Shown: positions 17,293 to 27,669, counted from the stretch's first letter. The stretch: 64,000 nt of DNA from Acinetobacter sp. BY419 (GCF_019038395.1 NZ_JAGFXZ010000010.1:23864-87863), one strand, 5' to 3'. The notes: generated from the sequence alone by a model not told the origin. Made by a program: numbers and translations.

Positions 17293-18384
17293 ATGGGTTT
17301 TAATTGCGGTATTGTCGGCTTGCCGAACGTTGGTAAATCTACACTTTTCAATGCCTTAACCAAAGCTGCTATTGCTGCAGAAAACTTCCCTTTCTGTACG
17401 ATCGAACCAAACACCGGGATTGTGCCTGTTCCAGACCCACGTTTAGACAAATTGGCTGAAATTGTTAAACCGCAACGGGTTATTCCAACCTCTATGGAAT
17501 TTGTAGACATCGCAGGTCTGGTAGCCGGTGCATCTAAGGGCGAAGGTCTGGGTAACCAGTTTTTGGCCAACATTCGCGAAACTGATGCGATTGCTCACGT
17601 CGTGCGTTGTTTTGAAGATGAAAACGTAATTCATGTGAATGGTCGTATTGATCCACTGGATGATATCGCCACGATTAATACGGAACTTGCGCTTGCAGAC
17701 CTAGACGCTGTAGCGAAAGCACTTACGCGTTTGACTAAATCTGCGAAAAGTGGTGACAAAGAAGCACTTGCCACGAAAGCAGTGCTAGAAAAAATCCAGC
17801 CGTTACTGGATGAAGGTAAACCAGCTCGTGCAGCGGACCTGGATGATGACGAACGTAAACTGGTACGTGGCTTTGGTTTAATGACTCTTAAACCAACCAT
17901 GTATATTGCAAACGTTGCTGAAGACGGTTTTGAAAATAACCCGCATTTAGACGCAGTAAGAAAATTAGCCGCTGAAGAAAATGCGATTGTAGTACCCCTT
18001 TGCAACCAGATCGAAGCGGAAATTTCATTGCTTGAAGATGAAGACCGTGCTGAATTCCTGGAAGCAATGGGCATGGAAGAACCTGGCTTAAACGTGGTGA
18101 TTCGTGCAGGTTATTCACTGCTTGGCTTACAAACTTACTTCACTGCAGGTGTACAGGAAGTTCGTGCTTGGACCGTGAAAATTGGCGCAACTGCACCACA
18201 AGCCGCTGGTGTGATTCATACCGACTTTGAAAAAGGTTTTATTCGTGCAGAATGTATCGCTTACGATGATTTCGTGCAGTACAACGGCGAAGCGGGTGCA
18301 AAAGAAGCAGGCAAATGGCGTTTAGAAGGTAAAACATACATCGTACAAGATGGTGACGTTCTACACTTCCGTTTTAATGTTTAA
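17293..18384 (+). CDS. ychF: Ribosome-associated ATPase/GTPase YchF (Obg family)
   Basis: A 363-residue protein, exactly the E. coli length when begun at the ATG at 17293 ([20 protein letters not shown]); the in-frame GTG at 17281 adds only four residues. It shows the P-loop GLPNVGKS, switch region [17 protein letters not shown], and an NKxD equivalent changed to the NVAE-type typical of YchF, which prefers ATP. A C-terminal TGS domain follows ([18 protein letters not shown]). It binds ribosomes and is linked to control of the oxidative stress response. A terminator follows directly. Confidence 0.97.
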   Translation: MGFNCGIVGLPNVGKSTLFNALTKAAIAAENFPFCTIEPNTGIVPVPDPRLDKLAEIVKPQRVIPTSMEFVDIAGLVAGASKGEGLGNQFLANIRETDAIAHVVRCFEDENVIHVNGRIDPLDDIATINTELALADLDAVAKALTRLTKSAKSGDKEALATKAVLEKIQPLLDEGKPARAADLDDDERKLVRGFGLMTLKPTMYIANVAEDGFENNPHLDAVRKLAAEENAIVVPLCNQIEAEISLLEDEDRAEFLEAMGMEEPGLNVVIRAGYSLLGLQTYFTAGVQEVRAWTVKIGATAPQAAGVIHTDFEKGFIRAECIAYDDFVQYNGEAGAKEAGKWRLEGKTYIVQDGDVLHFRFNV

Positions 18385-18395
18385 GTATTTTCTGT

Positions 18396-18426
18396 AAAAA
18401 AAAGCCCCTCCTTGGGGCTTTTTTAT
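18396..18426 (+). terminator. Rho-independent terminator of ychF
   Basis: A stem AAGCCCC/GGGGCTT within long A and T runs, 18 bp after the ychF stop codon; a textbook intrinsic terminator. Confidence 0.93.
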
Positions 18427-18499
18427 TGCCTAAAAGATAGGATGGATAAGATGAGCCAACCTGCAGGCAGTGTATAAAATCAACACACATTAACAATAA

Positions 18500-18514
18500 T
18501 GATAATTATTCTCA
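18500..18514. promoter_or_regulatory. Fur box upstream of superoxide dismutase remnant
   Basis: TGATAAT-T-ATTCTCA matches the 7-1-7 Fur consensus (TGATAAT-N-ATTATCA) in 13 of 14 positions and lies 79 bp before the dismutase start codon. Fur repression of Mn-type superoxide dismutase is established in E. coli and Pseudomonas. The site has outlived the gene it controls, unless it now serves the 33-codon ORF behind it. Confidence 0.8.
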
Positions 18515-18592
18515 TTGATAGGCATTAAATTAGGGTGTATGCTCAATCTGACCACAGTGACCTGACTTCATTTGAGCAAAGGAATGCTGACC

Positions 18593-19209
18593 ATGAGTTA
18601 CACCCTGCCTGCACTGCCTTATGCTTATGATGCCTTAGAGCCCCATATCGACAGTAAAACCATGGAAATTCATCACAGCACGCATCATCAAACCTATATC
18701 AATAATATCAATGCAGGTATAGCGGGCACTGAATGGGAAGACTTATCGGTCGAAGCCTTAATCACAAAATCCAATGAAGTGCCTGAGCAATTAAGACAAA
18801 ACCTCATTAATAATGCTGGTGGACATGCCAATCATTTACTGTTCTGGCCAGTCATGAGTCCAGATGGAGGTGGACATCCAGAAGGCGAAATTGCAAAGGC
18901 CATTGAACATGAATTAGGAGGATTCGAGGCATTTAAAAAGCCTTTACCCAGGCAGCGCTAAGTCGCTTTGGTCGCGGTTGAGCCTGGTTAAGTGTCGCGC
19001 CCGATCAAACAATTATTGTAGAAAGCAGCGCCAGTCAGGATTCACCATTTATGCATGGCAACATTGCCATTTTAGGTCTGGATGTTTGGAAACATGCCTA
19101 TTATTTACAACATCAAAACCAGCGTCCGGAATATATTTCAGCTTTCTTCAATGTCGTGAACTGGAAGGAAGTTAACCGTCGTTATCTGGAAGCGCTGAAT
19201 GCGCTTTAA
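18593..19209 (+). pseudogene. sodA: Mn/Fe superoxide dismutase, disrupted
   Basis: The first 113 codons or so read as an Mn-type dismutase ([18 protein letters not shown]; metal ligand His27; [22 protein letters not shown]). A base is missing in the A run near 18937, which leads to a stop at 18961. In the restored frame the protein continues (TQAALSRFG), but an expected GGT TGG GCC TGG reads GGT TGA GCC TGG, a second lesion. The rest, including [14 protein letters not shown] with the Asp and His metal ligands, is still legible to a TAA at 19209. The usual Glu in DVWEHAYY is Lys. With a frameshift, a nonsense codon and an unusual active-site change, this is a true pseudogene rather than one sequencing error. 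Confidence 0.92.
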
Positions 19210-19226
19210 TCTCTGAGGATGAGGCC

Positions 19227-19328
19227 ATGTCTACACGTACCCTGATTAAACGCATGATCGGCAGCTCACTTCTGCTCTGTGGTGTATTCGTGATTTTATT
19301 AGAGCATGTGTGGATGCCCTATTTTTAG
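19227..19328 (+). CDS. Small membrane protein (33 aa) behind sod remnant
   Basis: MSTRTLIKRMIGSSLLLCGV then FVILLEHVWMPYF: a basic start, one hydrophobic helix and a short aromatic end. A good GAGG Shine-Dalgarno precedes the ATG by 3 nt, with a second GAGGAT slightly further. It starts 17 bp after the dismutase remnant and ends just before a strong terminator, so it is the last cistron of the Fur-controlled transcript. It is not a family I recognise. Confidence 0.6.
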   Translation: MSTRTLIKRMIGSSLLLCGVFVILLEHVWMPYF

Positions 19329-19342
19329 AGTCTGTTTTTAAA

Positions 19343-19371
19343 AAAAAGCCAGTCTAAATGACTGGCTTTTT
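19343..19371. terminator. Bidirectional terminator between 33-aa ORF and lipoprotein gene
   Basis: Perfect stem AAAAAGCCAGT/ACTGGCTTTTT with a 7-base loop, A run to the left and T run to the right. It can serve both the sod transcript and the convergent lipoprotein gene. Confidence 0.9.
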
Positions 19372-19398
19372 AATGGATATTTCTAAATGGATAAAGAT

Positions 19399-19896
19399 TT
19401 ATTGCATATTGGCAATCGCGGTGCCTTTTTGCTTTGGATCGGTATTTCCAAGTGCTGGATTGGCAATCGCATTCTGGCATTGCAATTTATCCCGCTCATA
19501 ATCCGCCTGTTTTTGTGGCAGGCCATTCCCATTTTCAATCACAGTGCGCGCCCAGACATCCAGACTGGTTAAGGCCTTACGGCACAGGGCATATTTACCT
19601 TCAGTGACCGAATCAGTCATTTTGACATTAATACGCCAGTCGGTACTCAGTTTACGTGCCGGTTGACGCACTTGGCTTTCCAGCTGATCCACTTCTTTAT
19701 TATAAACCAGGGGATCTACTTCATTGATCAGTTGCCATGCTGCATTGGCATAGGTCGTTGCATCATTGGTCAGTTTGGGTGCCGGCTTAATTTCTGGCTT
19801 ATCAGTCATTTGACTGTCATTCCCACAAGCTTGTAACAACAATGCAGTGCTCATTAAAGCAGCTGTCAGCATCGCAGGTGTCTTGAACATCCACAT
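19399..19896 (-). CDS. Hypothetical lipoprotein
   Basis: A 165-residue protein with a type II signal peptide and lipobox LLQAC (lipidated Cys24), followed by a Pro/Lys linker and a helical domain with two further Cys (ALCRKALTSLDVWARTV and DKLQCQNAI) that could form a disulfide. It is predicted in the periplasm, anchored to the outer membrane since the residue after Cys is Gly rather than Asp. No family name is evident; similar small lipoproteins are common in Acinetobacter. Alone between a terminator and the divergent azlC. Confidence 0.8.
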   Translation of the reverse strand: MWMFKTPAMLTAALMSTALLLQACGNDSQMTDKPEIKPAPKLTNDATTYANAAWQLINEVDPLVYNKEVDQLESQVRQPARKLSTDWRINVKMTDSVTEGKYALCRKALTSLDVWARTVIENGNGLPQKQADYERDKLQCQNAIANPALGNTDPKQKGTAIANMQ

Positions 19897-19999
19897 ATCA
19901 GGCTCGCCAATTTAAACATTTCGGCACTATGCTATTAAATTCACGTAGAATACACAATCTTCATTTGACCCATCGTTCAACTCTCCTTCAAGGTGTGTC

Positions 20000-20752
20000 G
20001 TGTCTGAACAGAATCAACTCGCTACGCAATCTGCTGGTTTCTGGCAAGGTGCAAAAGATAGCCAAGCGATCATCTTCACCTATCTGCCGGTGTCGTTTGC
20101 TTTTGGCGTTTCAGCTACTCAGTTTGGCTTTACGGCCTGGGAAGCACTGTTCCTGTCCTGCTCCATGTATGCAGGCGCTAGCCAGTTCCTGGTGGTCGCC
20201 CTCTTAGGCAGCGGTACATCCATCTGGATGACCGCATTGACAGTCATTGCGTTAGATATCCGTCATTTGCTCTATGGCCCTGCGCTACAAAACCTGATTC
20301 AAGACCGCCTGAACTTAAAGAAAACTGCGATCTGGTCCTGGGGTTTGACCGATGAAGTCTTTGCCTCCGGCATGATCAAGCTTTCACAGCGGCGTCAGGA
20401 ATGGTCGGAATCCTGGATGCTGGGTTTAAGTCTGTTTAGCTGGATGTCCTGGGCACTTGGATCTTTCCTCGGCGGTTTATTTGCCGATCAGGTCAGCAAC
20501 CTGCCACAGTTCTTGCAAGCTGCTCTGGATTTCTTGTTACCTGCGCTGTTCCTGAGTTTCTTGTTGGCTGCTTTTGAGAAGAAACATACTTTTGTGGTGG
20601 CTGTGACCATTCTGGTTTCTGCGGTTGCCTGCTATTTTATCGACCTGTCTGCCGCGATTTTTATTGGGATTAGTTCGGGTATTTTCGCTGGTCTGTTCAA
20701 GCACTATATTCTGAAACAGCCAGATCCTGAACACGCAGGAGATCAAGCATGA
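20000..20752 (+). CDS. azlC: AzlC family branched-chain amino acid exporter, large subunit
   Basis: A 250-residue polytopic membrane protein with the AzlC signature: YLPVSFAFGVSATQFGFTAWEA, then SCSMYAGASQFLVVALLGSG and ALDIRHLLYGPAL. It is the permease subunit of the two-component AzlCD (YgaZH-type) branched-chain amino acid exporter. The start is GTG at 20000 with AAGGTG 6 nt upstream. It overlaps azlD by 4 bp (ATGA), so the two are translationally coupled. Confidence 0.92.
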   Translation: MSEQNQLATQSAGFWQGAKDSQAIIFTYLPVSFAFGVSATQFGFTAWEALFLSCSMYAGASQFLVVALLGSGTSIWMTALTVIALDIRHLLYGPALQNLIQDRLNLKKTAIWSWGLTDEVFASGMIKLSQRRQEWSESWMLGLSLFSWMSWALGSFLGGLFADQVSNLPQFLQAALDFLLPALFLSFLLAAFEKKHTFVVAVTILVSAVACYFIDLSAAIFIGISSGIFAGLFKHYILKQPDPEHAGDQA

Positions 20753-21108
20753 GTCTAGAGATTATTCTGGTTGGAATTTTAGTCGGGATCGCCAATTTCG
20801 TCTCGCGCTTCGGGCCTTTTTTTGTGATTCAAAAGTTTCAGCAAGGCTCACAAAAACGCGGAGCGTTGTGGCTAAAAATCGCCTTGGGTTCAATCGGGAT
20901 TGCCGCGATCAGCTCTATGCTGGTGGTTGCCACCCTGCCGCCTTTACTGGAAACACCGAATAAAAGTTTTGCCATGCTGGTCGGCTTTATTGTGCTCACG
21001 GCTTTATACTTCAAGTTTAAACGGATCGTGATGGCGACCTTAACTGCAGCACTAACCTATGGTCTAGTTTATATCTATATTCCCGTGCCTTTTTTAAGCT
21101 TTAACTGA
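20749..21108 (+). CDS. azlD: AzlD family branched-chain amino acid exporter, small subunit
   Basis: A 119-residue protein with four hydrophobic segments, an N-terminal VGILVGIANFVSRFGPF and a C-terminal hydrophobic pair; normal size for AzlD. It pairs with AzlC for export of branched-chain amino acids. The start codon overlaps the azlC stop. A terminator follows within 16 bp. Confidence 0.88.
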   Translation: MSLEIILVGILVGIANFVSRFGPFFVIQKFQQGSQKRGALWLKIALGSIGIAAISSMLVVATLPPLLETPNKSFAMLVGFIVLTALYFKFKRIVMATLTAALTYGLVYIYIPVPFLSFN

Positions 21109-21123
21109 TTGATCAACCTTCAC

Positions 21124-21162
21124 AAAGCCCCATGCCAAACTCAGAGCATGGGACTTTTTTTA
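21124..21162 (+). terminator. Rho-independent terminator of azlCD
   Basis: A CCCATGC/GCATGGG stem extended by an AAAG/CTTT pair with a one-base offset, followed by seven T. Confidence 0.8.
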
Positions 21163-21191
21163 TATAACAATAAAAACCAGGAAGGATAGAC

Positions 21192-21320
21192 ATGTTTGAA
21201 GCTAAACATGTGGTTAAAGGGAAACCTCAAAACGGAATTTATCGTCTGCAAGCTCAGTCTGACAGCACTATGAAAATGACAGGTCTTCCTCATTCAAATC
21301 CAGAAAAACTTTATAAATAA
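21192..21320 (+). CDS. Small hypothetical protein (42 aa)
   Basis: MFEAKHVVKGKPQNGIYRLQ then AQSDSTMKMTGLPHSNPEKLYK: a short, soluble, basic protein, with the strong Shine-Dalgarno GGAAGGA about 5 nt before the ATG. It lies between the azlCD terminator and purT. No domain is known to me. The ribosome binding site and isolated position make it a credible gene, though no homologue can be tested here. Confidence 0.55.
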   Translation: MFEAKHVVKGKPQNGIYRLQAQSDSTMKMTGLPHSNPEKLYK

Positions 21321-21420
21321 AACTGTTGGACAATATCACAATTTTGTATGAATCTTGGCTTAACTGCAGGCTCAGTTCTGCTATGCTAAAAGTCCATAAA
21401 ATCAAGCATGGATGATACAC

Positions 21421-22626
21421 ATGAGCGTGACTATTGGTACTCCCCTTCAATCTTCTGCCTATAAAGTTCTATTATTAGGTTCTGGTGAACTGGGCAAGGA
21501 AGTGGTGATTTCACTACAACGTCTTGGTGTAGAAGTTCATGCTGCTGACCGTTATGACCATGCGCCAGCCATGCAAGTCGCACACTATTCCTATACCTTA
21601 AATATGGCCGATGCCGATGAGTTAAAACAGCTGATCCAACAGATCCAGCCACATTTAATCATTCCTGAAATTGAAGCCATTGCAACCGAAGTATTGGTAG
21701 AAATTGAAGAACAGAACATCGCAACCGTGATTCCATCGGCCAAAGCCGTTAATCTGACCATGAATCGCGAAGGCATTCGTCGTCTGGCCGCAGAAGAACT
21801 CGGTCTGCCCACTTCAGCTTACCGTTTTGCTGACAGCTTAGAATCCTTTCGTGCAGCCTGTGACGATGTGGGCTATCCAAATTTTGTGAAACCGGTAATG
21901 TCGTCTTCAGGCAAAGGCCAGTCCCGTGTAACCAGCTTTGACGAAGTTGATGCAGCCTGGGAATATGCGCAAACGGGTGGGCGGGTCAATCAGGGTACGG
22001 TGATTGTAGAATCACAAATTGACTTTGATTTTGAAATCACCCTACTTACTGTGCGGGCAAAAAATCCGGTAACCGGTGAAATCGAAACCTCTTACTGCGA
22101 TCCTATCGGACATCGTCAGGATTCAGGCGATTATGTGGAAAGCTGGCAACCTCAACCGATGACTCCGGCCGCTCTGGAAGAGTCCAAGCGCATTGCCCAC
22201 AAAGTCACTACAGCACTTGGTGGTTGCGGAATCTTTGGTGTGGAACTCTTCGTAAAAGGCGATAAAGTATGGTTTAGTGAGGTTTCCCCTCGTCCACACG
22301 ATACCGGACTGGTGACTCTAGCCTCTCAATTTCAAAGTGAATTTGAGCTACATGCACGTGCCATTTTAGGCTTGCCGGTTAATACTGCACGACACAGTGT
22401 GGCTGCCAGCGCGGTGATTTATGCCGGGGTAGATGGTTCTAATCTTTCCTTTTCTGGCCTGAATCTTGCTTTAGCAGACGGCAACACCGATTTACGCCTG
22501 TTTGGCAAACCTGAAGGCTTTAAGCGCCGTCGCATGGGTGTGGCCACTGCACGTGCAGAAACCATTGAACAGGCACGTGAACTGGCGCTACAGGCATCAA
22601 ACCAAGTTAGTGTCAACCAAAACTAA
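21421..22626 (+). CDS. purT: Formate-dependent GAR transformylase PurT
   Basis: About 401 residues, with the ATP-grasp layout: N-terminal [20 protein letters not shown] dinucleotide-like region, central [13 protein letters not shown] loop, and [16 protein letters not shown] near the end. It converts glycinamide ribonucleotide to its formyl form using formate and ATP in purine synthesis. The ATG at 21421 is favoured (GGATGA 5 nt upstream); an in-frame ATG at 21412 adds three residues. glnD starts 26 bp later, so the two may share a transcript. Confidence 0.96.
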   Translation: MSVTIGTPLQSSAYKVLLLGSGELGKEVVISLQRLGVEVHAADRYDHAPAMQVAHYSYTLNMADADELKQLIQQIQPHLIIPEIEAIATEVLVEIEEQNIATVIPSAKAVNLTMNREGIRRLAAEELGLPTSAYRFADSLESFRAACDDVGYPNFVKPVMSSSGKGQSRVTSFDEVDAAWEYAQTGGRVNQGTVIVESQIDFDFEITLLTVRAKNPVTGEIETSYCDPIGHRQDSGDYVESWQPQPMTPAALEESKRIAHKVTTALGGCGIFGVELFVKGDKVWFSEVSPRPHDTGLVTLASQFQSEFELHARAILGLPVNTARHSVAASAVIYAGVDGSNLSFSGLNLALADGNTDLRLFGKPEGFKRRRMGVATARAETIEQARELALQASNQVSVNQN

Positions 22627-22652
22627 GCTAAAATACCAACGGACGACTGTAC

Positions 22653-25319
22653 ATGATCAACACCCATCCACTGCTGAATTACGCTAAAAGTAACCATGAC
22701 ATTAAAGCCATCAATCAATGGCGCAGTGATGTCGAATGTCAGCTTCAGGAAAGTTTTGAGAATGGTCAGTCGATTCGGGATATTATTCTGGCGCGCTCCA
22801 ACCTGATCGATGAAGCATTGCAGTTTCTCTGGCAGCATGCCGAACTGGATCAAACTGATTTGGCCCTGTTTGCTGTCGGGGGCTATGGTCGCCGTGAAAT
22901 GCTGCCTTATTCTGATGTCGATATCATGATTTTATCGGAAGATGAGATTAGCCCAGAACAGGAACAGCTCATTTCTACATTTATTTCATCGCTTTGGGAT
23001 GTCGGGAATTTCAAACCGGGCATCAGTGTTCGCACCATCAATGAATGTGTCAATCAGGCCAGTAGTGATTTGACTGTAGCCACGACCCTGATTGAAGCAC
23101 GCCTGATTATTGGCAATAAAAACCTGTGCAAATGGCCACGTCGCATCGTGTCACGCACCTGGACCGATAAAACCTTTTTTGATGCCAAAATGGACGAGCA
23201 GCATAAGCGTTATGCTCAGCACAACAATACCGAAAGCAATCTGGAACCGGATATTAAAAATGCGCCGGGCGGTATCCGTGACATCAATCAGATTGGCTGG
23301 ATTGCCAAACGGCATTTCCGGGTAAATCGTATCTATGATCTGGTGCATCTCGGCTTCATTTCAGAATTTGAACTGGGTGTACTGGAGGAAGCAGAGAGTT
23401 TTCTCTGGGAAATCCGCCATCATCTGCATCGCCTGACCAAGCGTGACGAAAACCGCCTGTTGTTCGATTATCAGCGGGATATTGCGGCAAAATTCGGTTA
23501 TGTACGAGAAGAAGGTCGCCCTCAGAATTATCCAATCGAACAGTTCATGAAGCGCTATTACCGTAGCGCACAGCAAGTATCTACACTAAACGAAATGCTG
23601 CTGGCCTACTTCAATGAATCGGTGATTACGCCACGTTTACCACAATATGAACGCCAGATCGAAGAAATTAATGAAAATTTCAAACTGGTCGATGGCAAAC
23701 TGGCTGTGCAGCATCACAAGATTTTCTCGGAAAATCCAAGCGCGATTCTGGAAATTTTCTATCTGCTGGCCAATCGTCCTGAGATCGAAGGCATACGTGC
23801 GCGTACTTTACGTTTGCTGACCTTGGCAGCAAAACATATTGATCAGGATTTTCGTGATAATCCCGTGCATCAGGCACTGTTTATGGCGATTATCCGCTCA
23901 CCGCATCGGCTCTACGACACCATGGTCGCCATGAAGCGTTATGGGGTACTCGGAAATTACATTCCGGCCTTTGGACAGATTCTGGGCCTGATGCAATACG
24001 ACCTGTTCCATATCTATACGGTCGATGCGCATACTTTATTGTTGTTACGCAATTTAAACCGCTTTAAAGAACCTGAATTTGCCAAGGAATTCACGGTGGT
24101 CAGTTCAGTATTCCAGCGTCTGACCCGTCGTGACATTGTGTATCTGGCAGCACTTTTCCATGATATCGCCAAAGGTCGTGGCGGAGACCATAGCGAACTT
24201 GGGGCCAGCGATGCCATTAAATTCTGTCGTAACCATGGCTTTACCGAACGCGAAAGCAACCTGGTCGCCTGGCTGATCCAGAATCATCTGGTGATGTCGG
24301 TAACTGCCCAGAAAAAAGATATTTCAGATCCGGACGTGGTCAAAGAATTCGCAGAAAAAATGGGCGATATGGAACATCTGGACTATCTGTATACCCTGAC
24401 GGTTGCAGACATCAATGCCACCAATCCAAAGCTCTGGAATACTTGGCGCGCGTCCTTGATGCGTCAGCTGTATACTCAGGCGCGTGATGTGATCCGTTCT
24501 GGTCTCGGCCGTCCAGTCGATTATCAAATGCTGATTGAAGACACCAAATTTGCTGCCAGCGAACTGCTGGTTCAGGACTTTTCTCTGGATGAAGTAGAGA
24601 AAGTCTGGCAGGAACTCGGTGATGACTATTTCCTGAAAGAAACAGCAGATGAAATTGCCTGGCATACCCGCGCCATTTTACAACATGGCGATAATTCTGC
24701 GCCTTTGGTATTGATGCGGGCGCATCGTAAATATGCCCAAGATGCGGTACAGATCTTTATTTACACCCAGGATAAACCGAATCTGTTTGCTACTACGGTT
24801 GCCATTCTTGATCGTATGAATCTGGATGTTCAAGACGCACGGATTATTACTGCGACCAAAGCCTTCAGTCTGGATACCTATGTGGTACTGGATCGCTTTG
24901 GCACTCTACTCACCGACCCTGAACGGGAAGCCACAGTCATAGAAGCACTGAAAGATGCCTTGAGCCATTCAGATGAATACCCGGGCTTGATGCAGCGCCG
25001 GATTCCGCGCCAATTACGCCATTTTGATATTGAAAATACAGTCGATATTACGATGAATGCGGCCTTGAATCAGAATATGGTCGAAATTGCGACCCTAGAT
25101 CAACCCGGTTTACTTGCCAAAATCGGTGGTTTATTTATGATGCAAGGACTGGATATTCACTCAGCCAAAATTGCCACACTTGGCGAGCGTGTCGAAGATA
25201 TATTCTTTGTCACCAAAAAAAATGGCATCCCTATGACCGCTACAGAGTCTCAAAAATTTGCAGCTGCACTCAAAGCTGCCTTGGATGAGGCTTCGCATCA
25301 GGTCAGCGATCAACACTAA
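22653..25319 (+). CDS. glnD: Bifunctional PII uridylyltransferase GlnD
   Basis: An 888-residue signal transducer of nitrogen status. Nucleotidyltransferase domain with [19 protein letters not shown] (residues about 76-94, catalytic Asp pair); HD domain with [14 protein letters not shown] (about 500-515), which removes UMP; two C-terminal ACT domains (about 705-780 and 815-885) that sense glutamine. It uridylylates PII when nitrogen is scarce. Full length. dapC follows after 22 bp, the same order as in related genomes. Confidence 0.97.
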   Translation: MINTHPLLNYAKSNHDIKAINQWRSDVECQLQESFENGQSIRDIILARSNLIDEALQFLWQHAELDQTDLALFAVGGYGRREMLPYSDVDIMILSEDEISPEQEQLISTFISSLWDVGNFKPGISVRTINECVNQASSDLTVATTLIEARLIIGNKNLCKWPRRIVSRTWTDKTFFDAKMDEQHKRYAQHNNTESNLEPDIKNAPGGIRDINQIGWIAKRHFRVNRIYDLVHLGFISEFELGVLEEAESFLWEIRHHLHRLTKRDENRLLFDYQRDIAAKFGYVREEGRPQNYPIEQFMKRYYRSAQQVSTLNEMLLAYFNESVITPRLPQYERQIEEINENFKLVDGKLAVQHHKIFSENPSAILEIFYLLANRPEIEGIRARTLRLLTLAAKHIDQDFRDNPVHQALFMAIIRSPHRLYDTMVAMKRYGVLGNYIPAFGQILGLMQYDLFHIYTVDAHTLLLLRNLNRFKEPEFAKEFTVVSSVFQRLTRRDIVYLAALFHDIAKGRGGDHSELGASDAIKFCRNHGFTERESNLVAWLIQNHLVMSVTAQKKDISDPDVVKEFAEKMGDMEHLDYLYTLTVADINATNPKLWNTWRASLMRQLYTQARDVIRSGLGRPVDYQMLIEDTKFAASELLVQDFSLDEVEKVWQELGDDYFLKETADEIAWHTRAILQHGDNSAPLVLMRAHRKYAQDAVQIFIYTQDKPNLFATTVAILDRMNLDVQDARIITATKAFSLDTYVVLDRFGTLLTDPEREATVIEALKDALSHSDEYPGLMQRRIPRQLRHFDIENTVDITMNAALNQNMVEIATLDQPGLLAKIGGLFMMQGLDIHSAKIATLGERVEDIFFVTKKNGIPMTATESQKFAAALKAALDEASHQVSDQH

Positions 25320-25341
25320 CACTCTGCTCGGTAACACATTC

Positions 25342-26511
25342 ATGAACTCTAGCTTGTCTTTATTGCACCCTTATCCGTTTGAAAAGTTAAATCAGCTTTT
25401 TGCGGATATCAAGCCTGCAAATATGCCACTAATTCCCCTGTCAATTGGTGAACCAAAGCATCCTGCACCGGAGTTTGTGAAACAAGCGATTATTGATAAC
25501 TTTCAACATTTATCAACTTATCCCAATAGCAAAGGACTGCCTGAACTGCGTGAAAGTATTGCCAACTGGTTAACCCGCCGTTTTAAGCTGAATAGCATTA
25601 GTGCAGAAAGCAATATCCTGCCAGTTTCTGGCACGCGTGAAGCGATTTTCTCTTTTGTACAGGCATTGGTGAATCGCGAAGAGGCACCGTATGTGGTCAT
25701 GCCGAATCCGTTCTACCAGATTTATGAAGGTGCAACGCTGCTGGCAGGCGCTAAACCTTATTTCATCAACTGCACAGAGGAAAATAATTACCTCGGTGAC
25801 TTTGATTCAGTTCCAGCAGAAGTCTGGGAAAAAACGGCATTATTATTTGTCTGTACTCCGGGCAATCCGACAGGTGCCGTGCTGTCTAAAGAACAGTTTA
25901 AAAAACTGATTGCATTGTCGGATCAGTACAACTTTGTCATTGCTTCAGATGAGTGCTATTCGGAACTATGGTTTGATCAGGCACCTGTGGGTTTACTGGA
26001 AGTCTGTGCTGAAATCGGCCGTGATGACTATAAAAACTGTGTGGTGTTCCATTCACTGTCTAAACGTTCTAACCTTCCGGGCATGCGTTCGGGCTTTGTT
26101 GCTGGTGATGCTGCTTTGCTGAAACCTTATTTGCAGTATCGTACTTATCACGGCGCAGCGATGCCGGTACAGCACCAGTTTGCTTCTATTGCCGCCTGGG
26201 ATGATGAAACCCATGTGGAAGAAAACCGGGTACAGTACCGTGCCAAGTTTGACTTGTTTCAGCAAGAACTTGGTCACCTGCTGCCCCTGAAAAAGCCGGA
26301 TGCCGGTTTCTACTACTGGCTCAAAGTCGATAATGATGAAGCATTTGCCAAAATGCTGATGGAAAAAGCACACATCAAGGTACTTCCTGGCCGTTATCTT
26401 TCACGGGATACTGAACAGGGCAATCCTGGTGAAAATCATGTACGTTTGGCTCTGGTTGCTGATCTGGCACAATGTGAACAAGTCATTCAACGTCTAAAAG
26501 CTGTCCTTTAA
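25342..26511 (+). CDS. dapC: Succinyldiaminopimelate transaminase DapC
   Basis: A 389-residue class I PLP aminotransferase starting at the ATG at 25342 (MNSSLSLLHPYPFEKL); the frame is open further upstream into glnD, but that part lacks similarity to the family. Motifs: SIGEPKHPAPEFV, TPGNPTGAVL, DECYSELW and the PLP lysine in HSLSKRSNLPGMRSGF. It makes N-succinyl-LL-diaminopimelate for lysine and peptidoglycan. The glnD-dapC neighbourhood supports DapC over other class I aminotransferases. Confidence 0.93.
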   Translation: MNSSLSLLHPYPFEKLNQLFADIKPANMPLIPLSIGEPKHPAPEFVKQAIIDNFQHLSTYPNSKGLPELRESIANWLTRRFKLNSISAESNILPVSGTREAIFSFVQALVNREEAPYVVMPNPFYQIYEGATLLAGAKPYFINCTEENNYLGDFDSVPAEVWEKTALLFVCTPGNPTGAVLSKEQFKKLIALSDQYNFVIASDECYSELWFDQAPVGLLEVCAEIGRDDYKNCVVFHSLSKRSNLPGMRSGFVAGDAALLKPYLQYRTYHGAAMPVQHQFASIAAWDDETHVEENRVQYRAKFDLFQQELGHLLPLKKPDAGFYYWLKVDNDEAFAKMLMEKAHIKVLPGRYLSRDTEQGNPGENHVRLALVADLAQCEQVIQRLKAVL

Positions 26512-26526
26512 GCTTTAGCCCTTATT

Positions 26527-26558
26527 AAAAAACCCACTGTATTTACAGTGGGTTTTTT
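26527..26558. terminator. Bidirectional terminator after dapC
   Basis: A stem of AAACCCACTGTA and TACAGTGGGTTT with loop TT, within A and T runs, 16 bp past dapC and between convergent transcripts. Confidence 0.92.
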
Positions 26559-26626
26559 ATAACAATTCAATACCGTCAATTTAACTGCTGGCAACTCATA
26601 AATTCTTCTGTGTCTCAGAACAAAGT

Positions 26627-27103
26627 TTAGAGTACTTTTTCGATTTCTACCTCTAGGTCTTCAGGCTTGGTCGTGGGTGCAAAACGGTTCAACACCTTGC
26701 CATCACGTCCAATCAGAAACTTGGTAAAATTCCATTTAATTCCATTCCCTAAAATACCCTTGGAATTATTGGTCAAGTAGCGAAAGATTGCGTGCGCTTC
26801 AGGGCCTTTGACATCCACCTTGGAAAACATCGGGAAAGATACCCCGTAATTTTTCTGGCAAAACGCACCAATCTGTTCATTTGAGCCGGGATCCTGACCA
26901 CCAAACTGGTTGCATGGAAATCCCAGAATCTCCAGACCTTGATCTTTATATTTCTCGTAAAGTTTTTCTAATCCTGAAAACTGTGGTGTAAAACCACATT
27001 TACTGGCTGTGTTGACGATCAAAAGTACCTTGCCTTCATAATCTGCAAGCTTCTTGTTTTTACCATCTAACAATTCAGCTTCAAACTGATAAATGTTGGT
27101 CAT
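26627..27103 (-). CDS. Glutathione peroxidase-like thiol peroxidase
   Basis: A 158-residue peroxidase of the BtuE/Gpx type. The peroxidatic Cys is in [12 protein letters not shown] (Cys rather than selenocysteine), Gln in [12 protein letters not shown], and Trp-Asn in [13 protein letters not shown]: the full catalytic tetrad. It reduces hydrogen and lipid peroxides in the cytoplasm. Its start overlaps the msrB stop by 4 bp, giving a two-gene oxidant-defence operon: repair of oxidised methionine and peroxide removal. Confidence 0.93.
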   Translation of the reverse strand: MTNIYQFEAELLDGKNKKLADYEGKVLLIVNTASKCGFTPQFSGLEKLYEKYKDQGLEILGFPCNQFGGQDPGSNEQIGAFCQKNYGVSFPMFSKVDVKGPEAHAIFRYLTNNSKGILGNGIKWNFTKFLIGRDGKVLNRFAPTTKPEDLEVEIEKVL

Positions 27104-27519
27104 GGATAGGTTTCCTCATCATTTTTTTCTTGTGTTTCTAATTCTAAAGAAGCCGAGTTTACACAATAGCGTAAACCTGTGGGCTGTGGTCCGTCGGGGA
27201 AAACATGCCCTAAATGTGCATCACAATGGTGGCAGACAATTTCTGTTCTGACCATACCATGAGATGTGTCTAAATGCTCTTCAATCGCAGAGCCATTAAT
27301 CGCCTTGTAAAAGCTTGGCCAGCCACAACCACTGTCATATTTGGTTTCTGCAGTAAATAAAGGTTCACCACAACAACGACATACATAAGTACCATCTTGT
27401 TTAGTATTCCAATATTTGCCGGTAAATGCTGGCTCAGTTCCCTTTTGGCGTGTAATACGAAACTCTTCAGGCGATAACTCTCTTTGCCATTCTCTTTCTG
27501 TTTTATTGAGTTTTCCCAT
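27100..27519 (-). CDS. msrB: Peptide-methionine (R)-S-oxide reductase MsrB
   Basis: A 139-residue MsrB. Two zinc-binding CxxC pairs are visible (CRCCGEP and CHHCDAH), with SGCGWPSF and the catalytic Cys in [11 protein letters not shown]. It reduces the R form of methionine sulfoxide in proteins. First gene of an operon with the glutathione peroxidase gene, with a 4-bp overlap. The promoter should lie in the divergent gap before the aminotransferase gene. Confidence 0.97.
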   Translation of the reverse strand: MGKLNKTEREWQRELSPEEFRITRQKGTEPAFTGKYWNTKQDGTYVCRCCGEPLFTAETKYDSGCGWPSFYKAINGSAIEEHLDTSHGMVRTEIVCHHCDAHLGHVFPDGPQPTGLRYCVNSASLELETQEKNDEETYP

Positions 27520-27669
27520 GATTACGTACCTTTCTATCTTGCTATTTAAAATAGGATAATCTTATATTTACGTGATTCATTTCAAAAATTCTAGTGTTTA
27601 TTTAACAATTTACAAAAGACATATAATACCCAAAAAAGCAAAAAGCAAGCAAACCCACAACAACAAAGT

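Noticed and set aside
17631..18118. Long open frames on the strand opposite ychF.
   Set aside because: They mirror the codon structure of ychF and have no ribosome binding sites or recognisable domains. The same applies to other antisense frames across alaS, lysC, purA and hisZ.
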